The notes: generated by a model from the letters alone, not told the origin. 64,000 bases of DNA from Staphylococcus sp. NAM3COL9 (GCF_001431205.1 NZ_LGPC01000014.1:73674-137673); one strand, 5' to 3'. Shown: positions 22,078 through 32,208, counted from the first letter of the stretch. Numbers and translations are program-made.

Positions 22078-22653
22078 TTATTTATCTTGATCTGTATCAG
22101 GATCAAAACCAAATTTCATTTCATTAAGTGGCCAGAAACTAAATGATACTTTACCAACTACTTGATCTTCATCTATTAAACCAAATGAACGGCTATCTTT
22201 ACTTACTTCACGATTATCACCAAGCACTAGTAGCTTGTCTTTAGGTATCTTATTTTTTCCATCTACTTGATTTAGATCTTTTGTTTCAAAGCTACCTGTA
22301 ATATATTCATATTGTTTATTTTTTTTATTTGAATCTAAATATGGTTCTTCTACTTCTTTACCATTCACAAATAATTTGTCTTTTTTATATTCAACGTTAT
22401 CCCCTGAAGTTCCGATAACACGTTTAACATAGTCGCTTTCTTTAGTTGCATGAAAGACAATGACGTTACCATTTTTTATATCGCCAAATTTATAACCAAA
22501 TAAATTGACCATAACACGTTCGCCATCTTTTAGCGTAGGGTCCATGGAATCACCTTTAACTGTATATGGTTTTGCCACAAAATTTACAATTAGTAATACT
22601 AACGCTACTGCAACGACAATTGACACAATCCATTCCAATATCTCTTTTTTCAA
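22078..22653 (-). CDS. spsB: Type I signal peptidase SpsB
   Basis: 191 residues. One N-terminal membrane anchor (about 7-26) is followed by an extracytoplasmic catalytic domain. The Ser-Lys dyad is at Ser36 (K-G-D-S-M-D-P-T-L) and Lys77 (Y-V-K-R-V-I-G), the same numbering as S. aureus SpsB. The later box L-G-D-N-R-E-V-S-x-D-S-R is also intact. It cleaves signal peptides from secreted proteins such as the GlpQ-like protein in this window. It lies 18 bp after the degenerate paralogue spsA on the same strand. Confidence 0.97.
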   Translation of the reverse strand: MKKEILEWIVSIVVAVALVLLIVNFVAKPYTVKGDSMDPTLKDGERVMVNLFGYKFGDIKNGNVIVFHATKESDYVKRVIGTSGDNVEYKKDKLFVNGKEVEEPYLDSNKKNKQYEYITGSFETKDLNQVDGKNKIPKDKLLVLGDNREVSKDSRSFGLIDEDQVVGKVSFSFWPLNEMKFGFDPDTDQDK

Positions 22654-22671
22654 TTTTTACACCTCATCTAT

Positions 22672-23190
22672 TTAATTAAAGTTCACTGCGAATTTTTCAA
22701 ATGGAAAATACCTTAAACTTACATTTCCAATAATGTCTTCTTTCTGTATAAATCCAGTCGTTCTAGAATCTTGTTTATTTTCACGATGATCATTGAGTAC
22801 AAAATAAGCATTCGGTGGAATGATATCTCCTTCAGAGTGCTTAATATTTCTAAGTGATAAATCATTTATACTATTACTCGCATAAGGCTCATCAACTGCC
22901 CTGTCATCTCTATATAAAGTCGCGTTCTTATACGCAATAGATTGCCCAGGTTTGCCGATAATTCTACTAAATTTAATTTTATCACCTTCACGATACATTA
23001 TAATATCATTATTATCTAATAAGTTAAATGTAGTTTTAATTTTATTCACAATAATTCGATCATTTTGTTTAAGGTTTGGTGCCATTTTATCATCATTAAT
23101 GACGGCGCCTGTAATTACAAACGCTTGTATCAATAGTACAATAATAATCGCAAATATTATGGAAATCAAATGTTTTAATATGAATCGCAC
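22672..23190 (-). CDS. spsA: Signal peptidase homologue SpsA, catalytically inactive
   Basis: 172 residues with the S26 peptidase layout: membrane anchor (about 6-25), then a domain aligning with SpsB along its length. The catalytic Ser is replaced by Lys (N-D-D-K-M-A-P-N-L for G-D-S-M-D-P-T-L) and the general-base Lys by Ser (K-F-S-R-I-I-G for Y-V-K-R-V-I-G). It cannot use the usual mechanism. Staphylococci commonly carry such an inactive SpsA beside SpsB, with no settled role. It starts 5 bp after the TVP38 gene stop, so TVP38-spsA-spsB probably form one unit. Confidence 0.93.
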   Translation of the reverse strand: MRFILKHLISIIFAIIIVLLIQAFVITGAVINDDKMAPNLKQNDRIIVNKIKTTFNLLDNNDIIMYREGDKIKFSRIIGKPGQSIAYKNATLYRDDRAVDEPYASNSINDLSLRNIKHSEGDIIPPNAYFVLNDHRENKQDSRTTGFIQKEDIIGNVSLRYFPFEKFAVNFN

Positions 23191-23194
23191 GCTG

Positions 23195-23770
23195 TCACTC
23201 CTCTGAAGAATGCATAAAATATTTCTCTATTTTTCGTCCCACAAACCATACTATTAAAATAACGATGATGATAGTTATCAATCTTGTAGGGCTTGTGAAT
23301 AAAGTGGTAATATCTTTTCCCAACCAACCTACAAGTCCAATCATCACAATTTTTGAAGCTATAAGTACAGTCAAATAGGCATGAGCTTTAATATGCGATA
23401 AACTTGCGACAATATTGACTAGCGCACTTGGTGTAAATGGAAAACACAATAAAATAAAAATTGGAAGGACGCCTTTTCTATCAATGAAATGTATCAATCT
23501 CTGAACAGAGGTACGTTGTTTTATTTTCTTCATATAACGTGTATGCGTAAGCCTTCTGAAAAATAAGAATACAATATAACTACCAGCTACTGTACCTACC
23601 CAAGCCAATAAGGTTCCAATGATAAAACCATAAGCATTAACGTTAACAATGACAAATACAATGATTGGCAAAATAGGAATAAAAGCTTCAATAAATGGCA
23701 ATAAAAAACCTACAATATATCCTAAGTTTCCGAATAAATCAAACCAATATTGTACTTGATCTTCTGTCAT
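23195..23770 (-). CDS. TVP38/TMEM64 (DedA-like) membrane protein
   Basis: 191 residues from an ATG preceded by GGAGATGGG. The frame also contains ATGs at 23788, 23785 and 23779, but this ribosome site best serves 23770. It has about five hydrophobic segments. The conserved SNARE-associated/VTT core includes [10 protein letters not shown] (about 24-33), G-x-x-x-G-S-Y (about 60-66) and [10 protein letters not shown] (about 110-119). DedA/TVP38 proteins are implicated in lipid scrambling and membrane homeostasis. The specific substrate is unknown. First gene of the spsA-spsB unit. Confidence 0.85.
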   Translation of the reverse strand: MTEDQVQYWFDLFGNLGYIVGFLLPFIEAFIPILPIIVFVIVNVNAYGFIIGTLLAWVGTVAGSYIVFLFFRRLTHTRYMKKIKQRTSVQRLIHFIDRKGVLPIFILLCFPFTPSALVNIVASLSHIKAHAYLTVLIASKIVMIGLVGWLGKDITTLFTSPTRLITIIIVILIVWFVGRKIEKYFMHSSEE

Positions 23771-23967
23771 ATAACCCATCTCCATCATTTCTATTGATTA
23801 TAATTATAAGTGTAACATCATGTTTTTAAAACTATAAAGTACTAGGGTTAATATAAATCAGTCTCAAGAACGAAAAAACCATCATATCAGAGACTTATAG
23901 TATTAATAACCGTGATGTGCTTGAAAAAATATAGCCAATTATTATATATTTTAGCGTTATCAATACA

Positions 23968-24008
23968 AAAAAGACACATTCCAAATTTATCTTTGAAATG
24001 TGTCTTTA
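23968..24008 (-). terminator. Terminator of pgi
   Basis: AAAGACACATT...CAAA pairs with TTTG...AATGTGTCTTT, one mismatch, flanked by A and T runs, 40 bp beyond the pgi stop. Confidence 0.85.
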
Positions 24009-24047
24009 ATTAAATCATTATTTTTAACGAAACAAATTCATCTGTTA

Positions 24048-25379
24048 TTATAAGCGTTTTTCTAATTCTGCTTTTTTATCTTCAAATCCAGGTTTACCTA
24101 ATAAAGCAAACATATTTTGTTTGTATGCTTCAACACCTGGTTGGTTGAATGGATTCACGCCTAATTGGTAACCACTCATTGTACAAGCCAATTCAAAGAA
24201 GTAGACGATATAACCAAATGTTTCTTCATCTAATCGAGGAATATCAACAACAATGTTTGGAACGCCACCATCTGTATGCGCTAATAGTGTACCTTCAAAA
24301 GCTTTCGTATTAACTTCATCAATTGTTTTACCTGCTAAGTAATTCAATCCATCCAAGTTATCATTATCTTCTTCTATAGTAATGTTATGTTTTGGATTAT
24401 TTACTTTTACTACTGTTTCAAATAAGAAACGACGTCCTTCTTGAACATATTGACCAAGAGAGTGTAAGTCTGTTGTATAGTTTGCACTTGAAGGATAAAT
24501 ACCTTTGAAATCTTTACCTTCAGATTCACCAAATAATTGTTTCCACCATTCATTGAAATATTGCATTGAAGGATCGTAGTTAATTAACATTTCAGTATCA
24601 TAACCTTTTGCATATAAAACATTACGGATTGTTGCATATTGATAAGCAATATTGTCTTCTATGTTTTCTGATGACAATTCTTCACGTGCTTTAGCCGCAC
24701 CTTCCATCATTGCTTTAATATCAATTCCAGCAACCGCAATTGGTAATAAGCCCACTGCAGTTAATACTGAATAACGGCCACCAATATCATCAGGTACAAC
24801 AAATGTTTCATACCCTTCATTTGTAGCTAATTCTTTTAATGCACCTTGTGCTTTATCTGTAGTTGCAAAAATGCGTTTTTTCGCTTCATCTTTACCATAT
24901 TTATTTTCAAGTAATTGTTTAAACAATCTGAATGCAACTGCTGGTTCAGTTGTTGTACCAGATTTTGAAATTACATTGACTGAGAAATCTTTTCCATCTA
25001 AATAATCAATTAACTCTTGTGTATATGTTGAAGATAAATGATTTCCTACAAAGACGATTTCTGGGTATTCATCACTATTTCTAAATGAAGAAGTTAACAT
25101 TTCAATAGCTGCGCGCGCACCTAAATATGAACCGCCGATACCAATTACTACAAATACATCTGAATTTTCTTTAACACGTTTAGAAGCTTCTAAAATACGT
25201 GAAAACTCTTCTTTATCGTAATCAACAGGAAGGTCTATCCAACCTAAGAAATCACTACCAGCGCCTGTTCCTTCATGAATTGTTTTATGAATTGATTTAA
25301 CGATGTCTTTTTGTTGCTGTAGTTCGTGTTCTCCAAAAAATTCTAAAGTTTTACCATAATCTAATTGAATATGAGTCAT
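24048..25379 (-). CDS. pgi: Glucose-6-phosphate isomerase
   Basis: 443 residues, the usual Gram-positive length. It interconverts glucose-6-phosphate and fructose-6-phosphate in glycolysis. The sugar-isomerase motifs are visible: [13 protein letters not shown] (about 78-90), [11 protein letters not shown] (about 136-146), [11 protein letters not shown] (about 198-208), and the C-terminal signature Q-P-G-V-E-A-Y-K (about 418-425). It is a single-gene unit divergent from argG. TTGCCTCC on the plus strand (minus-strand GGAGGCAA) gives a strong ribosome site. Confidence 0.97.
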   Translation of the reverse strand: MTHIQLDYGKTLEFFGEHELQQQKDIVKSIHKTIHEGTGAGSDFLGWIDLPVDYDKEEFSRILEASKRVKENSDVFVVIGIGGSYLGARAAIEMLTSSFRNSDEYPEIVFVGNHLSSTYTQELIDYLDGKDFSVNVISKSGTTTEPAVAFRLFKQLLENKYGKDEAKKRIFATTDKAQGALKELATNEGYETFVVPDDIGGRYSVLTAVGLLPIAVAGIDIKAMMEGAAKAREELSSENIEDNIAYQYATIRNVLYAKGYDTEMLINYDPSMQYFNEWWKQLFGESEGKDFKGIYPSSANYTTDLHSLGQYVQEGRRFLFETVVKVNNPKHNITIEEDNDNLDGLNYLAGKTIDEVNTKAFEGTLLAHTDGGVPNIVVDIPRLDEETFGYIVYFFELACTMSGYQLGVNPFNQPGVEAYKQNMFALLGKPGFEDKKAELEKRL

Positions 25380-25719
25380 TTGATATTGCCTCCAGTGTTT
25401 TTATTTTCAATATAATTCTACTAAGTTTATTTTTACTATTCAAACAACTAGCCTATAATCAATCATAAATTATGACGATTTTGCTAATTATCTTTAGCGT
25501 CCCAGTTTTTTTATTCATTATTATATACATATATATATAATCCTTTAATCAAATTTTCTCAACCGTCAGAACAAAAATTCTTCCTTTTACAAATATAGAC
25601 CTCTAAATATTTTTGCATATTTATGTATAAAAGTGGTTTTATTTTCATTAGACATCTGCTATACTATTCAATATCAAATAAAAAACAAAATTTAAAAATA
25701 TTAATTAGAGGTGGAAATT
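25380..25719. other. pgi-argG divergent intergenic region
   Basis: 340 bp, very AT-rich. It holds the pgi ribosome site at its left end and the argG promoter region at its right end. I saw no ORF or strong hairpin. Confidence 0.6.
25613..25630. promoter_or_regulatory. Candidate ArgR/AhrC-type ARG box upstream of argG
   Basis: TTGCATATTTATGTATAA is an imperfect AT-rich palindrome similar to arginine-repressor half sites (T-G-x-A-T-A...T-A-T-x-x-A). It lies about 30 bp upstream of a possible -10 TATACT (25660-25665). Weak match judged by eye. Confidence 0.3.
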
Positions 25720-26925
25720 ATGAAAGAGAAAATAGTATTAGCATATTCAGGCGGTTTAGATACAAGTGTTGCAGTAAAATGGTTATTAGATAAAGGTTAC
25801 GACGTTGTGGCTTGTTGTTTAGACGTAGGTGAAGGTAAAGATTTAGACATCGTTCATCAAAAAGCATTAGATATGGGTGCAAGTGAATGTCACATTATTG
25901 ATGCTACTGAAGAATTCAGTCAAGATTTCGTATCATATGCAATTAAAGGCAATTTAATGTATGAAGGTACTTATCCATTAGTATCTGCATTATCAAGACC
26001 TTTAATTTCAAAAAAATTAGTAGAAATTGCTAATAAAACAAATGCGGTTGGTATTGCACACGGTTGTACTGGTAAAGGTAATGACCAAGTTCGTTTTGAA
26101 GTAGCAATTAAAGCTTTAGATCCAGAACTAAAAGTATTTGCTCCAGTGAGAGAATGGGCTTGGAGTCGTGAAGAAGAAATAGACTATGCAATTAAACATA
26201 ATATCCCAGTGCCAATTCAACATGATTCACCTTATTCAATAGACCAAAACTTATGGGGTAGAAGTAACGAATGTGGTATTCTTGAAGATCCGTATGCCAC
26301 ACCACCAGAAGATGCATACGACTTAACTAACGCATTAGAAAACACACCTGATGATTCAGATGAAATTGTACTTTCATTTGAGAAAGGTATCCCTACTGCT
26401 TTAGACGGTCAATCATATAAATTAAGTGAACTTATTTTATATTTAAATAAATTAGCTGGTAAACATGGTATTGGTAGAATTGACCATGTAGAGAATAGAC
26501 TTGTAGGTATTAAATCAAGAGAAGTTTATGAAACACCTGCAGCAGAAGTAATTGTAAAAGCTCACAAAGCACTTGAAACAATTACCCTTACAAAAGATGT
26601 AGCACATTTCAAACCTGTAATCGAAAAACAATTTTCAGAACAAATTTATAATGGTTTATGGTTCTCTCCATTAACAGATAGCTTAAAAGTATTTGTCGAT
26701 AGTACGCAACAATATGTTACAGGTGATGTACGTATTAAATTATACAAAGGTAATGCAATCGTTAATGGCAGAAAATCGCCACATACACTATATAATGAAA
26801 AATTAGCTACTTATACAAAAGAAGACGCGTTTAATCAAGAATCAGCAGTTGGTTTCATCGATATCTTTGGCTTACCTACTAAAGTAAATTCCATGTTACA
26901 TGGTGGATATAACGATGAGCAGTAA
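25720..26925 (+). CDS. argG: Argininosuccinate synthase
   Basis: 401 residues from the ATG preceded by AGAGGTGG. A GTG 9 nt upstream lies inside that ribosome site, so I reject it. The PP-loop ATP motif A-Y-S-G-G-L-D-T-S lies at about 8-16, with the citrulline/aspartate-binding region [11 protein letters not shown] (about 116-126). It condenses citrulline and aspartate to argininosuccinate. Its stop overlaps argH by 11 nt, so the two final steps of arginine synthesis are translationally linked. Confidence 0.97.
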   Translation: MKEKIVLAYSGGLDTSVAVKWLLDKGYDVVACCLDVGEGKDLDIVHQKALDMGASECHIIDATEEFSQDFVSYAIKGNLMYEGTYPLVSALSRPLISKKLVEIANKTNAVGIAHGCTGKGNDQVRFEVAIKALDPELKVFAPVREWAWSREEEIDYAIKHNIPVPIQHDSPYSIDQNLWGRSNECGILEDPYATPPEDAYDLTNALENTPDDSDEIVLSFEKGIPTALDGQSYKLSELILYLNKLAGKHGIGRIDHVENRLVGIKSREVYETPAAEVIVKAHKALETITLTKDVAHFKPVIEKQFSEQIYNGLWFSPLTDSLKVFVDSTQQYVTGDVRIKLYKGNAIVNGRKSPHTLYNEKLATYTKEDAFNQESAVGFIDIFGLPTKVNSMLHGGYNDEQ

Positions 26926-28288
26926 AGCTTGGGGTGGTAGATTTAGTGAACAACCAGAAGCATGGGTCGACGAATTCAATGCTTCTATCCACTTTGACAA
27001 AGCATTAATTGAATACGATGTCCAAGGTAGTATTGCCCACGCAACGATGTTAGCCAAACAAGGTATTATTTCTGATTCAGACTGCGAACAAATTATAGAT
27101 GGTTTAAAAGCTATTTTAGCTGATTATGAACAAGGTAATTTAAACTTAGACGTCTCTTTAGAAGATATTCATTTAAATATCGAGCATGAATTAATTAAAC
27201 GTATCGGTGATGCAGGTGGTAGATTACACACTGGCCGTAGTAGAAATGATCAAGTTGCTACTGATATGCATCTATATACAAAAGAAGAAGTTAACTACTT
27301 AATTGAATCCATCACTGCTTTCCAACAAACAATTGTAAAAGTTGCTGAAGCACATGTCGATACAATTATGCCCGGTTATACGCATTTACAAAGAGCACAA
27401 CCAATTTCGTTTGCACATCATATCTTGACGTATTATTGGATGTTAGAAAGAGATAAATCACGTTTCCAAGATAGTTTGAAGCGTATTGATATCTCCCCAC
27501 TTGGTGCAGCTGCATTAAGTGGCACAACTTATCCAATTGATCGTCATGAAACGCAATCTTTATTAAACTTTAGTGCACTTTATGAAAATAGTATGGATGC
27601 CGTAAGTGATAGAGATTACATTGTTGAAACGTTACACAACATTTCATTAACGATGGTTCACCTTTCTCGTTTTGCTGAAGAAATCATTTTTTGGTCATCA
27701 GCAGAAGCAAATTTCATAACTTTATCTGATGCATTTTCAACTGGTTCTTCCATCATGCCACAGAAGAAAAATCCTGATATGGCAGAATTAATTAGAGGTA
27801 AAGTTGGACGTACGACAGGTAATCTTATGAGCATGCTTATGACACTTAAAGGTTTACCGTTAGCTTACAATAAAGACATGCAAGAAGATAAAGAAGGTCT
27901 CTTTGATGCTGTACACACACTTAAAGGTTCACTACGTATCTTCGAAGGAATGATTGATACAATGACTGTGAATGTGGATCACTTACAAGAAACTGTCTAC
28001 AATGATTTCTCAAATGCAACAGAACTTGCAGATTACTTAGTCAACAAAGGTGTGCCATTTAGAAATGCACATGAAATCGTTGGTAAAATTGTGCTTTGGT
28101 CTATACAACATAACGTTTATTTACTAGACGTTCCGCTAGAAGAATATCAAAACGCACATGCTAGTATCGAAGCGGATATTTATGATTATTTAAAACCTGA
28201 AAACTGTGTAAGTCGTAGAATCAGTTATGGTTCAACAGGACAAGAAGCAGTAAAACAACAAATCAATATAATAAAGCAACAACATTAA
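26915..28288 (+). CDS. argH: Argininosuccinate lyase
   Basis: 457 residues from the ATG inside the argG 3' end, giving the family start M-S-x-K-A-W-G-G-R-F. It splits argininosuccinate into arginine and fumarate. The lyase signature [10 protein letters not shown] (about 278-287) and H-T-G-R-S-R-N-D-Q (about 108-116) are intact. An ATG 15 nt upstream is in frame but does not match homologues. It is followed by a strong terminator closing the argGH operon. Confidence 0.97.
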   Translation: MSSKAWGGRFSEQPEAWVDEFNASIHFDKALIEYDVQGSIAHATMLAKQGIISDSDCEQIIDGLKAILADYEQGNLNLDVSLEDIHLNIEHELIKRIGDAGGRLHTGRSRNDQVATDMHLYTKEEVNYLIESITAFQQTIVKVAEAHVDTIMPGYTHLQRAQPISFAHHILTYYWMLERDKSRFQDSLKRIDISPLGAAALSGTTYPIDRHETQSLLNFSALYENSMDAVSDRDYIVETLHNISLTMVHLSRFAEEIIFWSSAEANFITLSDAFSTGSSIMPQKKNPDMAELIRGKVGRTTGNLMSMLMTLKGLPLAYNKDMQEDKEGLFDAVHTLKGSLRIFEGMIDTMTVNVDHLQETVYNDFSNATELADYLVNKGVPFRNAHEIVGKIVLWSIQHNVYLLDVPLEEYQNAHASIEADIYDYLKPENCVSRRISYGSTGQEAVKQQINIIKQQH

Positions 28289-28290
28289 TA

Positions 28291-28340
28291 AAAAAGAACT
28301 GGAAAACATGCTTAAATAAGCGGTTTTCCAGTTCTTTTTA
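28291..28340 (+). terminator. Terminator of argGH
   Basis: AAAAAGAACTGGAAAAC pairs perfectly with GTTTTCCAGTTCTTTTT around a 15-nt loop. Confidence 0.92.
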
Positions 28341-28622
28341 TATTAAATATTCTTAAATTGTTTTAAACACCTTTATAGTCCTCTGTCTCGCAACGATAGT
28401 ATTGCTAGCTGACTTATTCTAATAGCAGAAACTCTCGGGAAAACAGCTTGTTTAAGCCGTTCAAGGTATAGTACCGTTATTCTATTTATAATTTTTTATT
28501 ATACATTGTAATTATATGTTTAATATTATTTAGTTTGAATGAATATGTTGTAAATCCTATTCTTATTTCTGCTTTTCTTTTGTACTATGAAATTACAGTT
28601 CATATTAAGGAGTGACAACATT
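28341..28622. other. argH-glpQ intergenic region with a GC-richer segment
   Basis: Positions about 28378-28480 are much less AT-rich than the flanks, with no open frame starting from a credible site. It may be a dispersed repeat or a small RNA locus. The right part carries the promoter of the glpQ gene. Confidence 0.4.
28535..28563 (+). promoter_or_regulatory. Predicted promoter of the glpQ gene
   Basis: TTGAAT (28535-28540), 17 bp, TATTCT (28558-28563), 60 bp upstream of the start codon. Confidence 0.5.
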
Positions 28623-29612
28623 ATGAAACACGTCAGTAAATATATCATTACAAGTATCGCGGTAACTTCATTATTGAGTCTTGGTGCATCTCCAGAAATT
28701 CAAGCTAGTAGTAAAGTCAGTCAGATAGAAAATCAGAATGCTTCTAATTCACAACAAAGCCCTCATTCAAACGGTATAAATAATAAGCAGAGCGAATTAC
28801 ATAATTTAACAGGTGAAAAATTCACAACAATTGCTCACAGAGGCGCAAGTGGTTATGCACCAGAGCATACGATAGCAGCTTATGATAAGAGTCATAATGC
28901 TATAGGTGCATCATATATAGAAATTGATTTACAAATGACTAAAGATGGTCACCTCGTCGCAATGCACGATGAAACTGTTGACAGAACAACAAATGGTACA
29001 GGCAGAGTCGATCAATATACACTTGACGAACTGAAACAATTAGATGCAGGAAGTAAATTTAATGCGGAAAATCCTCAATATGCAAATTCAAACTATGAAG
29101 GCGCCCAAGTACCGACATTAGATGAGATTTTCCAACGCTATGGTTCAGATGCCAATTATTATATTGAAACTAAATCACCCGATGTTTATCCAGGCATGGA
29201 AGAAAAACTTCTAGATACATTAAATAAATATAATTTATTAAATAGTAAATCCCTTGAAAATGGACATGTTATGCTTCAATCCTTTTCACAAGAAAGCTTA
29301 TTAAAGTTACAAAACCTTAATCCTAACATACCCCTTGTACGTTTATTAGATAAAGGTGAATTGCCTAGTATGACACAACAAGACTTTAATGCGATCAAAC
29401 AGTATGCAGTCGGTGTAGGCCCTGAATATACAGATTTAACAAAACAAAATGTGCACAACCTTAAAAAAGCAGATCTTTTAGTTCATCCTTTTACAGTTAA
29501 TGAAAAAGCAGACATGCAACGACTAAATGAATACGGTGTACATGGCGTCTTTACGAATTATCCAGATTTATATAAACAAGTAATTAACGAAAATGAAACA
29601 CAAGCAAAATAA
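28623..29612 (+). CDS. glpQ: Secreted glycerophosphodiester phosphodiesterase
   Basis: 329 residues from the ATG with AAGGAGTG upstream. The frame opens 12 codons earlier without a ribosome site. A Sec signal peptide (basic M-K-H-V-S-K, hydrophobic core to about 21, likely cleavage after I-Q-A about 28) and a Ser/Gln/Asn-rich linker precede the GDPD domain. Catalytic and metal residues are visible as His72-Arg73 (A-H-R-G-A-S-G-Y-A-P-E), Glu100/Asp102 (Y-I-E-I-D-L) and His115 (A-M-H-D-E-T). It hydrolyses glycerophosphodiesters to glycerol-3-phosphate outside the cell, and relatives act on teichoic-acid-type substrates. Confidence 0.93.
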   Translation: MKHVSKYIITSIAVTSLLSLGASPEIQASSKVSQIENQNASNSQQSPHSNGINNKQSELHNLTGEKFTTIAHRGASGYAPEHTIAAYDKSHNAIGASYIEIDLQMTKDGHLVAMHDETVDRTTNGTGRVDQYTLDELKQLDAGSKFNAENPQYANSNYEGAQVPTLDEIFQRYGSDANYYIETKSPDVYPGMEEKLLDTLNKYNLLNSKSLENGHVMLQSFSQESLLKLQNLNPNIPLVRLLDKGELPSMTQQDFNAIKQYAVGVGPEYTDLTKQNVHNLKKADLLVHPFTVNEKADMQRLNEYGVHGVFTNYPDLYKQVINENETQAK

Positions 29613-29743
29613 AACTTTTTATTAGCTATAACAAATGCTTATATTAACAACCATAATAAAAACCATCCTGTAAAATGTTATGTTATTTACTATAGTAATG
29701 AATTAGTTTATTATTGATAATAGCTATCAATAGGAGTGTTTTT

Positions 29744-30124
29744 TTGAAATATTTTTTAATTATTATTGGTGTGTTATTTACAGTCATTGGTTTTGCTGGC
29801 GTTTTATTACCTTTATTACCAACTACACCATTTTTATTAGTTGCAGTACTTTGTTTTTCTAAAAGCTCTGATAAATTTGAAAAATGGTTAGTACAAACAA
29901 AAATTTATGTGAATTATGTTGAAAGTTTTAAAGAAAACAAAGGTTATACTTTGAAGGATAAGTTCAAACTTTTGTTAAGTCTTTATATAGTTATCGGCTT
30001 TTCAATTTTCATGATAGATCATCCTTATATAAGATTGGGTTTGTTAATAATGGTCACGTTACAGACGATAGTTTTATTCACTTTTGTAAAAACATTACCA
30101 GCAAATTTTTATGACAAAGAATAA
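29744..30124 (+). CDS. DUF454 (YbaN-like) membrane protein, TTG start
   Basis: 126 residues from a TTG preceded by AGGAGTG at 5 nt (29732-29738). The frame opens at another TTG (29714) with no ribosome site. The DUF454 signature G-F-A-G-V-L-L-P-L-L-P-T-T-P-F-L-L (about 12-28) follows the first helix, and helices also lie at about 80-97 and 101-115. The middle (40-70) is basic. Function is unknown. I place it at the left edge of a probable accessory insertion between glpQ and gudB, which are adjacent in S. aureus. Confidence 0.82.
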   Translation: MKYFLIIIGVLFTVIGFAGVLLPLLPTTPFLLVAVLCFSKSSDKFEKWLVQTKIYVNYVESFKENKGYTLKDKFKLLLSLYIVIGFSIFMIDHPYIRLGLLIMVTLQTIVLFTFVKTLPANFYDKE

Positions 30125-30463
30125 TTTGTTGGTAAAAATAACAATGTTGAAGAAATTATTATATAATAACCACCCCATTACTGAATATATATGATTTAAC
30201 TATTAAATTTATTAAAAGTATTTACTTAAAAAGTTAGTTTTCAAACTAACTTTCAGAGTGTCGACAAAGCATGCGACTTTGTTGGCATTTTTTTGTGCAG
30301 ACATTCCGCGCTCACAGCCTCACCCTGTTGGCTTCAACTAGCGCTTATCCCGTAAGAGTCTGACCAATGCGCTGTCATTTTTAAACGAAAAAAATATGAA
30401 TCAGCATTTTTATTGATAGAACTTATTTAAAGGAAAAAGCAAATAAGCTGAAAATTTTAGTTT
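30125..30463. other. Intergenic region with hairpin and GC-rich segment
   Basis: 339 bp between convergent genes. It contains the terminator-like hairpin at 30259 and a GC-rich stretch (about 30296-30382) with AGCGCT and repeated GCGCT words, unlike the surrounding AT-rich DNA. I see no gene in it. Confidence 0.5.
30259..30294 (+). terminator. Terminator-like hairpin (family copy 3)
   Basis: TGTCGA, core CAAAGCATGCGACTTTG, TTGGCA, then a run of eight T. The outer arm pairs through G-U wobbles. It probably ends transcription of the DUF454 gene, although it lies 134 bp beyond the stop. Confidence 0.7.
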
Positions 30464-31030
30464 TTAATTATTATGTTCAGATTTAAGCAGACTAAACACG
30501 TAACTATCAGCGAATTTTCCATTCAATTTTTCATCTTCTCTTAAAATGCCTTCTTGTTTAAAGCCTAACTTTCGGGGGATTTTTTGACTTTTAATGTTTT
30601 TAGTCGATGTTTGTATTTCAATTCTATTCAAATTTATTTCGTTGAAACAATAGTCTATTAAAAATTTTGTGCATTCTGTCATTATTCCTAAATTTTCATA
30701 GTTTTGATCAATATAATACCCTATTGATGTTTTTTCATTTAACCAATTTATGTAATGTAATCCGATGACTCCAATCAATTGATTGTTATACCAAATGCCA
30801 CAGTGAAACCCATTATTTTCTATAAACTGATTTAGCGCAGATTTTATAAAGTACTTAGTATCTTCACTTGATTTCGTAAATTTTACAAAAGGAAGCCATT
30901 CATTTAGATATTCTCTCGAATTATCAACTATATTAAAAAGTGCTTGCGTATCTCTTTCTTCTAAAATTTTAAGACTTAAATTGTCATTAACCTTTGTTTT
31001 AAATATAAAAAATCCTCCTTTTAAAATCAT
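30464..31030 (-). CDS. GNAT N-acetyltransferase (RimL/YdaF-type)
   Basis: 188 residues from the ATG at 31030. The domain begins near residue 12, has the acetyl-CoA-binding region around G-Y-Y-I-D-Q-N-Y-E-N-L-G-I-M-T-E (about 101-116), and ends with R-K-L-G-F-K-Q-E-G-I-L-R-E-D (about 153-166), typical of ribosomal-protein or small-molecule acetyltransferases. The peptide N-terminus is odd: AAAGGAGG lies inside the frame, 7 nt before an ATA codon (31006-31004) where the domain would naturally start. Either the original ATG has mutated to ATA and a longer form is made, or initiation is non-standard. The substrate is unknown. Confidence 0.78.
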   Translation of the reverse strand: MILKGGFFIFKTKVNDNLSLKILEERDTQALFNIVDNSREYLNEWLPFVKFTKSSEDTKYFIKSALNQFIENNGFHCGIWYNNQLIGVIGLHYINWLNEKTSIGYYIDQNYENLGIMTECTKFLIDYCFNEINLNRIEIQTSTKNIKSQKIPRKLGFKQEGILREDEKLNGKFADSYVFSLLKSEHNN

Positions 31031-31119
31031 ATAAGTCTATTTATACTTTGATATTATATATATGATAAAAGCGAAGTACTTCCAATAAATGTACTTCACT
31101 TTTAATTTTTTTAGATTAA

Positions 31120-32208
31120 TTAAATATCCTTTCTATTTATAATCACAATAATCGAAGTTATAAATAGCAGTGTTGCAGCTAAGATAAATGTGAATCTTAC
31201 ACCAAATAAGTCGGTCAAATTACTCAAAATTAATGAGGAAATACCGAAAATTGCAGTTATTAAAGCATCTTTTGCTGAGTATATGTTAGGTAACAGCCTA
31301 TAAAACACACTCCGCTGTACTAAGGTTTCTTGGGCAACATCCTTAATCTGATTTACCATGCCGAATAACAAGGATATTGCTAGTGCCATCCATGGAGTCG
31401 ATGTTAAACCAAACATTAGCGTTGTCAAACTAGATAAGAGCGCTCCAATTACAATAACTTTACTGGAAAGTCAATCTACTAAATGTGACCATTTCAAACT
31501 CAAAAAGCCACCTATCATTAACCCAGAGAAGAAAGTCGCGTCTATATATCCCCACCATTGTTCTCCAGTTTGTAGTACTTGGTCTACATATACGTACATA
31601 ATTGCAGCTACCCACACCACATTTGCAATCGATTCAAAAAATTCTACAACACTAATAGTACGTAAAGTGGGCGTTTGCCAAATGGTAACCCACCCTTTTT
31701 AATACTTCCCAGTTTGATGATTTTTTTGTTTGTTCATCACTCACTATATTTACATCAATATTCGGAATTCAAAACATCATAATAGTTAATGCTACAAACA
31801 AGAAAAATGTTAGCCAAATAACATTTATTCCCCCCATAATAACAACAAACACTCCACAACTGCCCATCCGTCTAAAAAAGAAATGGCAATAACAAATAAA
31901 AAAATCAGAAAAGAAGTGTTGAAAGAAGAAAAGAATTCTATATAACTCGTAAGTGTAATGATAGCTATTGTTTTGCCTAATTGGGAATAAGCTAAAATTG
32001 CCTTCAACCTGACTCGATCAATAATTAAAGGAGCCACGATGCCACTTACAAACCGTGATGTTGTAATAAAAAAAGGTACGAAAGCCATATAAGTTACAGA
32101 GCCTGTTAATTCGTATATTATCGCTATTAAACCCACCATATAAAAAACATCTCCGCTATTTGCGAGAGATTGACCAATCCATAAAAAACAAAATGATGAT
32201 TTATTCAT
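31120..32208 (-). pseudogene. Decayed MFS transporter
   Basis: The minus strand encodes a major-facilitator protein in pieces. The N-terminal third (32208 down to about 31840) reads M-N-K-S-S-F-C-F-L-W-I-G-Q-S-L-A-N-S-G-D and includes the loop after helix 2. A middle piece (about 31840-31450) resumes in other frames, with an in-frame TGA near 31770 where a Trp is likely, a frameshift near 31680-31690, and another TGA near 31470. The last third (31428-31120) is intact. At least two nonsense changes and two frame changes are needed to restore one protein, and part of the central region may be deleted. It is nonfunctional. Confidence 0.85.

Noticed and set aside
25380..25719. Possible T-box or riboswitch before argG
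   Set aside because: No T-box sequence, specifier stem or terminator/antiterminator pair is visible.
29744..31030. Idea that the DUF454, GNAT and MFS genes form a defence island
   Set aside because: None has a nuclease, protease or sensor domain, and the genes are not in one operon.
31358..31702. 114-codon plus-strand open frame over the decayed MFS gene
   Set aside because: The minus strand reads clear MFS helices here, and the plus frame has no recognisable features.
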